This document shows, piece by piece, positions 1 through 7,685 of a stretch of DNA of 64,000 bases. The position numbers and the translations under genes were made by a program. The notes under the pieces are model-generated. The model saw only the letters and a program-made list of their open reading frames with translations. It was not told where the DNA came from and did not search any database. The stretch covers positions 645,927 through 709,926 of the forward strand of contig NZ_MTBA01000003.1 in the NCBI RefSeq assembly GCF_002150805.1. Direction: 5' to 3'. Within the stretch, counting starts at the first letter, position 1. Each line of letters opens with the position of its first letter. This DNA is from Oceanospirillum sanctuarii (GTDB lineage: Bacteria; Pseudomonadota; Gammaproteobacteria; Pseudomonadales; Halomonadaceae).

Positions 1-1
1 C

Positions 2-139
2 CGTGAGTTGTGCCATGTGATGGGCGGCGAAGTTGAACTGGTGCGCTCCGCTGAGGGCGAAGGCAGCCACTTCCGCGTGACCCTGCCCAAGGTAGAGATC
101 CCGGAGGATGAGATGGCATCCTTCGATAGCGGTATTTGA
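2..139 (+). CDS. C-terminal fragment of a sensor histidine kinase (partial, 5' end outside window)
   Basis: The frame is open from base 2 to a TGA at 137-139 and encodes 45 residues. They contain a pattern typical of the last strand-helix-strand of a HATPase_c domain: MGGEVELVRSAEGEGSHFRV followed by TLP. In that fold a GG-x-[IV] turn leads into a strand carrying GxGsxFxvxLP. The remaining acidic tail is unremarkable. The substrate or signal cannot be told because the sensor and phospho-acceptor histidine lie upstream of base 1. A hybrid kinase with a receiver domain is excluded at this end because the stop follows the ATPase domain directly. Confidence 0.7.
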   Translation, partial: RELCHVMGGEVELVRSAEGEGSHFRVTLPKVEIPEDEMASFDSGI

Positions 140-230
140 TCAACTGCGATTGATTCCTGCACCGGATAGGAAAGCCGCTCGTACAAGGCAAACCAGCCCT
201 GACGAGCGGCTCAACCGAACCGGAGGCAAT

Positions 231-548
231 ATGACCATCAGCCTTAAAACCCTGCAACAGCAGCCTGAGATTGAGAAAGTTATTATTCACTCACTGGACT
301 GCGCGCTTTATCAGGTTTCTGTGCTTATCGAAGGACAGGAGCTGTATCTCACCGATGAGCAGGGCAAGCTCCTGCGAAGCCATAATAAACTCAGCCTGCA
401 GGCTCTGTTTGAAGGTCTGCCGTATCGCAAGATGGTGCTGCGTCAGCAAAGCGCCTACGACGAGATGGTCGGCCAGCCCCTAAGAGAAGCAGATAACTTT
501 CTGGAAGTGCCCATCGGTAATGGCGCTATGGGCGTGATGGATCGGTAG
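231..548 (+). CDS. Small conserved hypothetical protein (DUF6482-like)
   Basis: A 105-residue soluble protein. The start is placed at the ATG at 231 because GGAGG lies five bases before it; an open frame reaches upstream but has no such site. No signal peptide, membrane segment or cysteine pair is visible. The sequence (start MTISLKTLQQQP, middle LYLTDEQGKLLRS) resembles small proteins of marine gammaproteobacteria and pseudomonads that I associate with DUF6482; this assignment is from memory and has no known function. It stands alone between the kinase fragment and the panE-like gene. It has about 100 bp of downstream spacer and no obvious terminator. Confidence 0.6.
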   Translation: MTISLKTLQQQPEIEKVIIHSLDCALYQVSVLIEGQELYLTDEQGKLLRSHNKLSLQALFEGLPYRKMVLRQQSAYDEMVGQPLREADNFLEVPIGNGAMGVMDR

Positions 549-647
549 CCTTCTTGTTTGGTTAACCTCAATGCTGCATCTGCCTGCACAGCGGATTACA
601 CTGTGGCCTGATTTTTTCAGCGGACAACAGCAGGCAGGAGCAACACA

Positions 648-1565
648 GTGAAGATTCTGATCGTAGGCGCAGGTGCAGTCGGTGTTTTGTTTGGCAGTCA
701 GCTGCAGCAACAGGGTGTGGATATCTCATATTTGGTGCGCCCGAAACGTGCTGATGAACTCAAGCAGCAACCGCTGGAGCTTTGTCTGCCGGAATCTACC
801 ATCAGTCTTTCCCCTGTCTGCCTGACCCAACCGGAACTGACATCATCCCCGGCTTTTGATCTGATTATCCTGACCAATAAAGCCTACGGCCTGCCACAGG
901 TGATTGAGGATATTGCCCCCGCTGTTACTGAAAACACCCTTCTGCTGCCGCTGCTGAACGGCCTTAAGCATCTGGATCTGTTAGATAACGCCTTCGGCGC
1001 GGAACGGATTTTGGGTGGTATCGCTAAGACTGTCGCAACTCTGAGCACACCCTGGCAGGTGAAGGTCGCCAATGCTCATAACAGCATTACCGTGGGTGCC
1101 CGTGAAGCGGGTCAGGAAGCCCGTGTGGCTGAGATTACCGAACTGTTCCACAATGCGGGGCTTATGGTGGAGTCCGGTGATGCGGTTATCGCGCAGATGT
1201 GGGATAAGTTCTGTCGTATGGCTGGCTTAGGGGCTGCCAACTGCCTGCTGCAGGGGAATGTTGGGGAGTATATGAAGAGTGATCGCGGTGGTGAAATTGC
1301 CCTGCAGCTGTTTGATGAGTGCTGTCAGGTAGCAGCCGCCTCCGGCTACCCGTTGGCTGAGGATTCCGTTAAAGGCTTCCGGCGTATCCTCACCAACCCG
1401 AAATCCAGCTTTAACTCCTCCATGTACCGCGACATGCGTAACGGCCTGCCTATCGAGGGTGATCACCTCGTCGGTGATATGGTCACCCGAGGCAAGTCCC
1501 TCAGAGTCGCCACCCCGATGCTCGAAATCGCTGAGACCGTACTGCAGGTTTATAGCCGGAAGTAG
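648..1565 (+). CDS. panE: 2-dehydropantoate 2-reductase (ketopantoate reductase) family protein
   Basis: A 305-residue cytoplasmic enzyme, the usual length for the family. Ketopantoate reductase reduces 2-dehydropantoate to pantoate with NADPH in vitamin B5/CoA synthesis. The N-terminus carries the Rossmann motif GAGAVG (residues 7-12) directly after the first strand. A later WDKF segment fits the conserved helix near the active-site lysine region of PanE. Translation probably starts at GTG 648, behind the ribosome site GCAGGAGCAACACA. The family also contains paralogues of unknown substrate, so the symbol is tentative. panB, panC and panD lie about 35 kb away in the same window, so the whole pantoate/pantothenate route may be present here. 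Confidence 0.75.
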   Translation: MKILIVGAGAVGVLFGSQLQQQGVDISYLVRPKRADELKQQPLELCLPESTISLSPVCLTQPELTSSPAFDLIILTNKAYGLPQVIEDIAPAVTENTLLLPLLNGLKHLDLLDNAFGAERILGGIAKTVATLSTPWQVKVANAHNSITVGAREAGQEARVAEITELFHNAGLMVESGDAVIAQMWDKFCRMAGLGAANCLLQGNVGEYMKSDRGGEIALQLFDECCQVAAASGYPLAEDSVKGFRRILTNPKSSFNSSMYRDMRNGLPIEGDHLVGDMVTRGKSLRVATPMLEIAETVLQVYSRK

Positions 1566-1604
1566 TCTTTCCTGTATGGTTTGCTGCCAAATAGGAGCCT
1601 AGCA

Positions 1605-2585
1605 TCATATGTTTATATTAAATCTAATGTCTTTTTTGGGCTTAAGCATGTGATATTGATGGTCTAGTAAGACTATGTCATCGCTAAAAAATGTTAGGTC
1701 TTTATTCCTCGCGAAGTAAAGCGCGAGCTCTTTTTTATCGCGTTCCTTAACTTCAAAGAAATCTAGTATTTCTGATATTTTGGATTTGCAAGAGCTGCTG
1801 TTGCCAAACCAGGTTGTTACATTTCTTCCCTGTAAGTTAAATGCATCTTCATAGCTGACGGTAATTAGTTTTGCTATGGCTACAGCCAATTCTATTTTTT
1901 TGAGCGCTTCTGTTTTCTCGTTTTCAAGATCACTATTCTTTGTTGGTTGTAGTTTTTCGAAAAGTTCAAAGGCTCTAATAGAAGATTTGCAGATCTTTGA
2001 GAAAGTGATGCCTACAAAGTGCTGAGTATCGTTGTCTCGCTCTGTAATCTTTTGGTTGGGGGAAGTTAGTTTGTAAGAACGATTGGTCGCTATTGTTATT
2101 GCCATGCTAGCCGTGGTTGCTATGGTCGATAGATCCGTTTTGCTATCAATGGGTTGGTTGAGAGGCAGAAATGAAGCTTTAAATTGCAGGACTCTAATAT
2201 CAGTATATATTGAGTCAAGGTTGAGTTTTATGCTCTTCAAAACTTCTATTTGACGCTTTTCTTCTATTTGAGAAAGCTCTTTTTGCTTATCCCAATGCAT
2301 GGATAATGCTGCTAAAAGAATACCAAAGGGCGTTAGTACGCCTCCAAAGTAGCTTCCAAATTCAGCCAGTTTATGGGAATCAGTGCTAAAACCATTGTTC
2401 CATAGATAGATAAGAATAATCGCAATAACTAACGAAATGCCAAGACCTATATATATGTAATTAGGGTGTTTCGAATTTTTAAGTGCTTTCCAGGCTAGCC
2501 AAATAATGTGGGCTGGCGAGCAGAACAGTACCGTAAGAATAAAGGCAAAGAATACGAAAGAGCCTATAGCTTCCCAGATGCTCAA
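1605..2585 (-). CDS. Membrane protein resembling putative phage abortive-infection proteins
   Basis: A 326-residue protein with three hydrophobic stretches near the N-terminus (about 8-30, 45-62 and 75-95) followed by a long polar, mostly helical cytoplasmic region. The third stretch reads EFGSYFGGVLTPFGILLAAL. A segment of the form FGxxFGGxLxPxxxxLxxxxL followed by a charged coiled coil (here DKQKELSQIEEKRQ) is typical of a loose group of bacterial proteins annotated as putative phage abortive infection (putAbiC). That is a family-level resemblance, not proof of function. The gene is clearly more AT-rich than its neighbours, stands alone, and lies between the panE-like gene and the 3' end of ssrA, a classic insertion hotspot. 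No integrase or att repeat is visible. Horizontal acquisition is inferred. Confidence 0.5.
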   Translation of the reverse strand: MSIWEAIGSFVFFAFILTVLFCSPAHIIWLAWKALKNSKHPNYIYIGLGISLVIAIILIYLWNNGFSTDSHKLAEFGSYFGGVLTPFGILLAALSMHWDKQKELSQIEEKRQIEVLKSIKLNLDSIYTDIRVLQFKASFLPLNQPIDSKTDLSTIATTASMAITIATNRSYKLTSPNQKITERDNDTQHFVGITFSKICKSSIRAFELFEKLQPTKNSDLENEKTEALKKIELAVAIAKLITVSYEDAFNLQGRNVTTWFGNSSSCKSKISEILDFFEVKERDKKELALYFARNKDLTFFSDDIVLLDHQYHMLKPKKDIRFNINI

Positions 2586-2660
2586 AATCTAACTCCCTGA
2601 TAAGTCATCAAATCCAATCTGAAGCGTTAGCATACGCCCAGTAATCCCTTTCGTACAAAA

Positions 2661-2695
2661 ACAAAAAAAGCCCAGCTGTTTTCAGCTGGGCTTTT
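2661..2695 (-). terminator. Terminator of ssrA
   Basis: Inverted repeat GCCCAGCTG-TTTT-CAGCTGGGC at 2670-2691 flanked by A/T runs. Read on the minus strand it is a GC stem followed by seven T, just past the tmRNA 3' CCA. The AT flanks on both sides could let it also stop plus-strand transcription. Confidence 0.85.
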
Positions 2696-2701
2696 GATGT
2701 T

Positions 2702-3059
2702 TGGTGGAGGTGGGGGGAGTTGAACCCCCGTCCGTCAGTCCTCTGCCATCGGCTCTACATGCTTAGTTTCGTCTTTTAGTTTAACGCTTGGCACTCCAAC
2801 GAACAGGATTACCTAGCGCGAGTCTCGAAAAGTTTTAGAAGCGCGGTCTGAGACGGACGTTGCTTCGAGCCTGTTTCGCGGGCTCGTACCTCGTCTAGAA
2901 GTTACAGGCAACTTCCGTCTGAGGGAGCTGCATTAAGCAGCTAGAGCGTAGTTTTCGTCGTTTGCGACTATTAAATTGTAACGCTGGATTTACGAGATAC
3001 GTTACCCTCTCGACATGCACCTCAGGGTTTGAAACCGGCGTCGAAGCCATATCACCCCC
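2702..3059 (-). ncRNA. ssrA: Transfer-messenger RNA (tmRNA)
   Basis: A one-piece tmRNA of about 358 nt on the minus strand. The 5' end GGGGGUGAU and the 3' end ACCUCCACCA pair as an alanine-type acceptor stem with a G3-U70-type wobble. The T arm (GGGGGUUCAACUCCCCC) precedes the acceptor. The reading frame at 2933-2965 (minus strand) encodes the tag ANDENYALAA followed by TAA, the same C-terminal tag as in Escherichia coli. tmRNA rescues stalled ribosomes with SmpB and marks the product for ClpXP, ClpAP and FtsH. smpB lies 63 bp upstream on the same strand, and the RNA ends in its own terminator. Confidence 0.97.
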
Positions 3060-3122
3060 AAAGAAGTCGGGCATTCTAACAGAATAGCCCCGGTTTTGCC
3101 TAATAATCAGCGGGTTGCTGAC

Positions 3123-3605
3123 TTAGCCAGCGTGCTCGCGAACGATACGCTGTTTCTGACGACCCCAGTCACGGTCTTTCTCCGTGGCTCGTTTGTCGTG
3201 CAGTTTCTTACCGGTTACCAGTGCGATCTCGCATTTCACCTTGTTGTTCTTCCAGTACAGCGCCAGAGGAACACAGGTGTGACCCTTCTGCTGAATGGCA
3301 GCAAAGATTTTTGCGATCTCTTTCTTATGCAGTAAGAGTTTGCGATTACGGGTTGGTTCCGCAAGTACGTGGGTAGAAGCGCTGATCAATGGGGTGATAT
3401 GTGCACCCATCAGCCAGACTTCACCTTTGTGCATGATAACGTAGCCCTCAGTGATCTGGACTTTACCTGCACGCAGACTCTTTACTTCCCAACCAGCCAG
3501 AGACACGCCAGCCTCGAACTTTTCATTAACATGAAATTCGTGACGTGCGCGCTTATTCAGAGCGATAGTTGGACTGGTAGATTTTGCTTTCTGTTTCTTA
3601 GCCAT
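3123..3605 (-). CDS. smpB: SsrA-binding protein SmpB
   Basis: A 160-residue small basic protein, normal for SmpB. It binds the tRNA-like domain of tmRNA and carries it to stalled ribosomes; its C-terminal tail enters the decoding centre. The hallmarks are [11 protein letters not shown] near the N-terminus, [11 protein letters not shown] (the oligonucleotide-binding core), and [12 protein letters not shown] before a basic tail. The start MAKKQKAKS at 3605 aligns with other SmpB proteins. An in-frame ATG three codons upstream (3614) has a better-placed GGA, so the true start could be MRAMAKK. Transcription is probably shared with ssrA, which lies directly downstream. The gene is divergent from ratA. 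Confidence 0.97.
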   Translation of the reverse strand: MAKKQKAKSTSPTIALNKRARHEFHVNEKFEAGVSLAGWEVKSLRAGKVQITEGYVIMHKGEVWLMGAHITPLISASTHVLAEPTRNRKLLLHKKEIAKIFAAIQQKGHTCVPLALYWKNNKVKCEIALVTGKKLHDKRATEKDRDWGRQKQRIVREHAG

Positions 3606-3796
3606 AGCGCGCATTATAAATCCAAGTTAGGCAAAGGGCTATCGGGCGAAACCGTTAAAAATCAAAATCATGCTACAATTCTGCCTTCAAGTGGACAGCG
3701 GCATCGGCGGCTGCCCGGTTTTGCTACAAATTTGGCCCCTGTGCTGTCGGAAAACTATCCGGCAGGGTCAAGATGAAGAGAGCGAGAGCGTCATAA

Positions 3797-4231
3797 ATGA
3801 CAACGGTGACCCGAAGCGCGCTGGTTATGCACTCTGCCCGTGAGATGTATGACCTGGTAAATGACTGTGAGTCTTATCCGCAATTTTTGCCCTGGTGCAG
3901 CAACGCGACCATGATCGAATCTTCCGAGACGCACATGGTGGGTAAGCTGGAGATCTCCAAGGCGGGAATCAATCACAGCTTTACTACACGCAATACGCTG
4001 GAAGCACCCCATCATATTCATCTGCAGTTGGTGGATGGCCCTTTCAAGAAGCTGGAAGGTGACTGGCGTTTTGATGCGCTGTCGGAGGAAGCCTGCAAGG
4101 TAACTCTGACCATGGAGTTTGAGTTTGCCGGTAAGTTACTGAGCATGGCGCTGGGCGGTGTCTTTAATCAGGCTGCCAATACAATGGTTGAAGCTTTCTG
4201 TAAGCGGGCGGATGAGGTTTATGGCCGATAA
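3797..4231 (+). CDS. ratA: Ribosome-association toxin RatA family protein (START/coenzyme Q-binding fold)
   Basis: A 144-residue single-domain protein of the SRPBCC/START fold (Polyketide_cyc2). Family members were described in E. coli as RatA, which blocks 50S-30S association, and elsewhere as Coq10-like lipid binders. The characteristic N-terminal block is present: MYDLVNDCESYPQFLPWC (residues 16-33). So are the central strand LVDGPFKKLEGDWRF and the C-terminal amphipathic helix (NQAANTMVEAFCKRADEVYG) that closes the ligand cavity. It is coupled to rnfH by an 11-bp overlap, the common ratA-rnfH pairing. A toxin role in this organism is not shown by the sequence. Confidence 0.93.
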   Translation: MTTVTRSALVMHSAREMYDLVNDCESYPQFLPWCSNATMIESSETHMVGKLEISKAGINHSFTTRNTLEAPHHIHLQLVDGPFKKLEGDWRFDALSEEACKVTLTMEFEFAGKLLSMALGGVFNQAANTMVEAFCKRADEVYGR

Positions 4232-4532
4232 TATGGATACGAAGCAGATTCGGGTTGAGGTGGTTTACGCCCTGCCAAAAGAACAAAGAGTGGTTGAGCT
4301 GTTTGTACCGGAAGGTACGACGGTAATGCAGGCGGCTGAGAAATCAGGTCTGGATAAGCACTATCCGGAGATCGATCTGGCAACAGCCTCTTTGGGCGTG
4401 TTCAGCAAGCTGGTGAAGAAACCGGCGGAACAGGCGCTGCGGGAAAATGATCGTGTTGAGATCTACCGTGCTCTGATCGCTGACCCGAAAAAGGTGCGTG
4501 CGAACCGCGCGGCGAAACAGAAAAAAGACTAA
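4221..4532 (+). CDS. rnfH: RnfH family ubiquitin-like protein
   Basis: A 103-residue protein of the RnfH family, which has a beta-grasp (ubiquitin/ThiS-like) fold. Conserved landmarks are RVEVVYALPKEQ near the start and the C-terminal block NDRVEIYRALIADPKKVRANRA. Its role is unclear; it is usually found next to ratA, sometimes with rnf electron-transport genes, and no rnf genes are near here. The start is set at ATG 4221, which overlaps the end of ratA and has GAGG just upstream; an alternative ATG at 4233 would give MDTKQIRVEV. A convergent terminator lies 80 bp downstream. Confidence 0.92.
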   Translation: MADNMDTKQIRVEVVYALPKEQRVVELFVPEGTTVMQAAEKSGLDKHYPEIDLATASLGVFSKLVKKPAEQALRENDRVEIYRALIADPKKVRANRAAKQKKD

Positions 4533-4612
4533 TGCTTGTCTGATACGCTTGCCGGATTGGATGCTTTTACCTGATAACGGCAAGCTGGGGTTACAGACAA
4601 AACATAAGACAA

Positions 4613-4650
4613 AAAAATGCCCGCTAGGAGAGATCCTGGCGGGCATTTTG
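4613..4650. terminator. Bidirectional terminator between rnfH and bamE
   Basis: The hairpin ATGCCCGCTAGGA-GAG-ATCCTGGCGGGCAT has seven A on its left and four T on its right, so it can end the plus-strand ratA-rnfH transcript and the minus-strand bamE transcript. Confidence 0.85.
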
Positions 4651-4667
4651 TTATTCGGGGCAAACCC

Positions 4668-4982
4668 TTATGGGGTTTTGGTGATTTCCGTGAGACGGTC
4701 GTTTTCAAATCTCAGGGAAACGCGCTGCTGGGTCACTTCATCCCGAGGGGATTTTGACCAGTAGATATAATCCCAGCGGTTCTGATCCAGACTGGACGGG
4801 GTTAGTGGATTACCCATCACGTAGATCACCTGTTCCCGGGTTAGTCCGGGTTGAAGTTGATTGATCATCTCATCGGTCATTACATGACCCTGCTGTAGCT
4901 CCCTTTTATAGACGCCGGGGAAAATACAGCCGGAAAGTGTGACTATCGACGAAAAGATGACTAAAATGATCAGTCTTTGCAT
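4668..4982 (-). CDS. bamE: Outer membrane assembly lipoprotein BamE (OmlA/SmpA)
   Basis: A 104-residue lipoprotein of the beta-barrel assembly machinery. The start at 4982 gives a signal peptide MQRLIILVIFSSIVTLSGC whose lipobox LSGC places the acylated cysteine at residue 19. The mature domain has the BamE signatures GxTREQVxxxxGxP (here GLTREQVIYVMGNP) and RWDYIYW. BamE supports BamD-BamA contacts at the inner face of the outer membrane. The gene is divergent from fur with an 82-bp shared promoter region, an arrangement conserved in pseudomonads (omlA-fur). Confidence 0.95.
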   Translation of the reverse strand: MQRLIILVIFSSIVTLSGCIFPGVYKRELQQGHVMTDEMINQLQPGLTREQVIYVMGNPLTPSSLDQNRWDYIYWSKSPRDEVTQQRVSLRFENDRLTEITKTP

Positions 4983-5064
4983 ATGAGAATATCTTTCACC
5001 TTGTTGTGCAAGTCTGGGATAATACCGGAAATTAGCACCGACTGCGAAGCGAGACCGGAAAAAC

Positions 5065-5475
5065 ATGGCAGATGAAAATCAGGAACTGAAAAAAGCAGGT
5101 CTGAAAGTAACCTTACCGCGTATTAAGATTCTTCAGCTGCTGGAAAGTGCCGAAGCACACCACATGAGCGCGGAAGATGTTTATAAGGCGCTGCTGGAAG
5201 CAGGCGAGGATGTTGGCCTGGCTACCGTGTATCGTGTACTGACTCAGTTTGAGTCCGCAGGTCTGGTGGTGCGTCACAACTTTGATGGCGGCCATGCGGT
5301 ATTTGAGCTGGCGAAGGATGAGCACCATGATCACATCGTTTGTGTGGACAGTGGTGAAGTGATCGAATTCTTTGATCCTGAGATTGAACGTCGTCAGCAC
5401 GAGATCGTAGCCGAGCACGGTTATGAGCTGGTGGATCACTCTCTGGTTCTGTACGTACGTAAGAAAGAAGGTTAA
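5065..5475 (+). CDS. fur: Ferric uptake regulator Fur
   Basis: A 136-residue Fe(II)-responsive repressor. The N-terminal winged helix holds VGLATVYRVLTQFESAGLV (the recognition helix region, 50-68). The dimerisation domain holds the metal ligands HHDHIVC (87-93). E. coli Fur has a second cysteine at position 96 and more near the C-terminus; here the pair reads C93-x2-S96 and no further cysteine exists, as I recall for P. aeruginosa Fur. The structural Cys4 zinc site is therefore absent while the His/Glu regulatory ligands are kept. The gene is divergent from bamE. I saw no convincing Fur box in the 82-bp intergenic region. Confidence 0.97.
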   Translation: MADENQELKKAGLKVTLPRIKILQLLESAEAHHMSAEDVYKALLEAGEDVGLATVYRVLTQFESAGLVVRHNFDGGHAVFELAKDEHHDHIVCVDSGEVIEFFDPEIERRQHEIVAEHGYELVDHSLVLYVRKKEG

Positions 5476-5562
5476 TCCCTGCTTTCAGTTGGTTTCACTA
5501 TATAAGTACTTGCCGCAAAAGCAGCCGTAAGAAAGCGCTTATAAAATGAAGCCTCGGTAACG

Positions 5563-5603
5563 AAAAAAGCCTGCGCTATGAGATTTTCAGCGCAGGCTTT
5601 TTT
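5563..5603. terminator. Bidirectional terminator between fur and recN
   Basis: Stem AAGCCTGCGCT (5567-5577) with AGCGCAGGCTT (5589-5599), preceded by six A and followed by six T. It serves both convergent genes. Confidence 0.88.
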
Positions 5604-5638
5604 GTGTCTGTAGCTTTCGATAACGGCAGGCGGAGAAA

Positions 5639-7324
5639 TCAGGCTTCCGCTTTCTGGCGGCTGATTTCCAGCATCTCGGCAGCATGGGCCAGGGTTTGTT
5701 CGGTCAGATCAACACCACCCAGCATGCGGGCGAGTTCGGTAGTTCTGTCCTGATCCGCCAGCCAGTTCATCTGGGACTTGGTGTTGTCCTTGGTGCTGTG
5801 TTTGCTGATATGCAGATGCTGATCCCCCTGCGCAGCCACCTGGGGCAGGTGGGTCACGGAGAGAATCTGGCCCTTCTTCGCCAGATTGTGCAGTAGTTTA
5901 CCGACGATCTCAGCGGTGCCGCCACTGATACCCACATCCACTTCATCAAATACCAGTGTCGGAATGGTGGAGGTCTGGGCGGTGACCACCTGAATCGCCA
6001 GGCTGATGCGCGACAGCTCACCACCGGATGCGATTTTGATCATCGGCTTGGCCGGTTGCCCGGGGTTGGTGCTGATAAGGAATTCCACATCATCGGTGCC
6101 GGTGGGCTGGAACTGCTCGGTGCTCTTAATGGAGACTTCAAAACGGGCGTTACTCATACCCAGCTGAGCCAGCTGCTCATTGATCTTTTTGTTCAGTTTC
6201 TGACCAAACTGCTGGCGCTTCTGATTCAGCTGCGCGGCATGTTCGCGGTATTGGGTGGTCAGGGTATCCAGCTGTTCCGCCAGCTGGTCGATGTTCTGCG
6301 GGCCGCTTTCGATATTGTCCAGTTCTTCACGCAGCGCAAGGCTATGACTGTACAGCTCTTCCGGTGTGATGTGGTGTTTACGTGCCAGCTGATAAACCGC
6401 AGAAAGACGATCTTCGACAAACTGCAAGCGTTCCGGATCAAGCTCGCAGTGTTCAATAAAGAAGCTTAATTCACGGGAGGCTTCTTCCACCTGAATCAGG
6501 GCGTCATTCAGCATCTGGCCGATATCAGTAAGGCGCGGGTCCTGAGAAGGTATTTGGGTCAGTCGCTGACAGGCATAGTTCAGTGCCTGACGGGCACCGC
6601 CATCATCGCCATCGCACAGGTCCAAAGTCGCCTGACCTTCGGAGATCAGGGTTTCCGCATTGGCCAGTTCCTGCTGCTCGTTTTCCAGCTCCTGCAGTTC
6701 ACCTTCCTGTAAGCCCAGCTGTTCCAGTTCTTCAACCTGATAGCGTAGAAGTTCGAGGCGCGCCTGTTGCTCGCTGTCCTGAGTTTTCAGCTGTTCCAGT
6801 TGTTTGCGAACCTGTTGCCACTCTTTATAGATGACTCGCTGTTGTTCCACGTTCTTTGTCAGATGACCAAACTCATCCAGCAGTACCAGATGGGTTTCTT
6901 TACGCAAAAGAGACTGGTGTTCGTGCTGGCCGTGAATATCGATCAGGTGACTGCCCAGCTGTTTCAGTTGTTGGGCAGAACAGGGCTGGCCATTGATCCA
7001 GGCTTTAGAACGGCCATTGGCATGGATCACCCGGCGAAGTACGCATTCACACTCATGCTCATCGTCAGTCAGTTCCTGATCTTCCAGCCAGCTTTTTGCC
7101 TGAGGCAGAACCGTAATGTCGAAGTGCGCATGAATCTCAGCTTTGGCAGCGCCGTGACGCACGCTGTCCGCATCGGCACGGTCACCCAGAGCGAGCCCGA
7201 GGGCATCCAGGAGAATCGATTTACCGGCACCGGTTTCACCGGTGATCACGGTCATGCCGGGCGGAAGATCCAGTTCCAGATGTTCCACAATGGCCAGATT
7301 GGTGATCGCTAGATAAGTCAGCAT
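5639..7324 (-). CDS. recN: DNA repair protein RecN
   Basis: A 561-residue SMC-like ATPase, normal length for RecN, that acts early in double-strand break repair. The N-terminal head has Walker A GETGAGKS at residues 29-36. A coiled-coil arm rich in Gln, Glu and Leu runs from about 155 to 390. The C-terminal head carries ASGGELSRISLAIQ (ABC signature), Walker B LVFDEVDVGISGG and the switch histidine region SVTHLPQVAAQGDQH. Upstream is a 360-bp gap shared with the divergent grpE. It contains a candidate LexA-type element (see separate entry), so SOS control is plausible. Confidence 0.97.
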   Translation of the reverse strand: MLTYLAITNLAIVEHLELDLPPGMTVITGETGAGKSILLDALGLALGDRADADSVRHGAAKAEIHAHFDITVLPQAKSWLEDQELTDDEHECECVLRRVIHANGRSKAWINGQPCSAQQLKQLGSHLIDIHGQHEHQSLLRKETHLVLLDEFGHLTKNVEQQRVIYKEWQQVRKQLEQLKTQDSEQQARLELLRYQVEELEQLGLQEGELQELENEQQELANAETLISEGQATLDLCDGDDGGARQALNYACQRLTQIPSQDPRLTDIGQMLNDALIQVEEASRELSFFIEHCELDPERLQFVEDRLSAVYQLARKHHITPEELYSHSLALREELDNIESGPQNIDQLAEQLDTLTTQYREHAAQLNQKRQQFGQKLNKKINEQLAQLGMSNARFEVSIKSTEQFQPTGTDDVEFLISTNPGQPAKPMIKIASGGELSRISLAIQVVTAQTSTIPTLVFDEVDVGISGGTAEIVGKLLHNLAKKGQILSVTHLPQVAAQGDQHLHISKHSTKDNTKSQMNWLADQDRTTELARMLGGVDLTEQTLAHAAEMLEISRQKAEA

Positions 7325-7610
7325 CAGTGCATCCTCGCGCCGGCCCGTTCTGCCGGATATTCAGGTAATAAGGGGTTGGTTTTTCAGTGTTTGGTAAAGG
7401 CTGTTATTTACGAATAAACAGGTGTCTGAGTACAGGTAAAACGGTATCTGAAAACGAGCATGGGTATTTATACAGTATTTTTACTGTAAGGAGCAAATAC
7501 AGAATGTAGCCCTGAAACAGGTATGGCGCGGCCTGAGGCTAATCGAAATGTGATAACAGCCTGATTTTTAATCAAATACACACTTTGTGAGGAATTAAGG
7601 CGAACAAAGG
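7325..7610. other. Intergenic region between divergent recN and grpE
   Basis: No convincing gene is seen. Apart from the LexA-like element there is an imperfect inverted repeat CTGTTATT...AATAAACAG at 7401-7421. The rest is AT-rich, promoter-like sequence. The grpE heat-shock promoter begins at 7611. Confidence 0.5.
7460..7488 (-). promoter_or_regulatory. Candidate SOS (LexA-like) element and adjoining palindrome upstream of recN
   Basis: On the minus strand CTGTATAAATACCCAT (7475-7460) matches the enterobacterial LexA consensus CTGTATATATATACAG at 12 of 16 positions but ends in CAT rather than CAG. It overlaps a perfect palindrome TACAGTA-TTTT-TACTGTA (7471-7488). recN is an SOS gene in many bacteria, which makes the site worth noting. 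It lies about 135 bp before the start codon, so the link to the recN promoter is uncertain. Confidence 0.3.
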
Positions 7611-7639
7611 GTTGAAAAAAAAGTGGCTAACCCAATATA
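7611..7639 (+). promoter_or_regulatory. Sigma-32 (heat shock) promoter of grpE
   Basis: The -35 element GTTGAAA (7611-7617), a 13-bp spacer and the -10 element CCCAATATA (7631-7639) closely match the sigma-32 pattern CTTGAAA-N11-16-CCCCATNT. It ends 46 bp before the grpE start. Confidence 0.8.
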
Positions 7640-7685
7640 GCCAAGCAATTGGTGATAACGATCTGAAGCGAGAGATACAGACGCA

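Noticed and set aside
1566..1604. Attachment-site duplicate of the ssrA 3' end
   Set aside because: I compared the ssrA 3' end (TGGTGGAGGTGGGGGGAG) with the far side of the Abi-like gene and found no copy, and no integrase gene is present. Simple acquisition by site-specific integration is not shown.
3369..3776. 135-codon plus-strand frame across smpB and the smpB-ratA gap
   Set aside because: It overlaps smpB on the other strand, has no recognizable domain and no start signal, and is a chance frame.
4983..5064. Fur autoregulatory box in the bamE-fur gap
   Set aside because: Only short AT-rich words such as GATAATA occur; no 19-bp repeat close to GATAATGATAATCATTATC is present.
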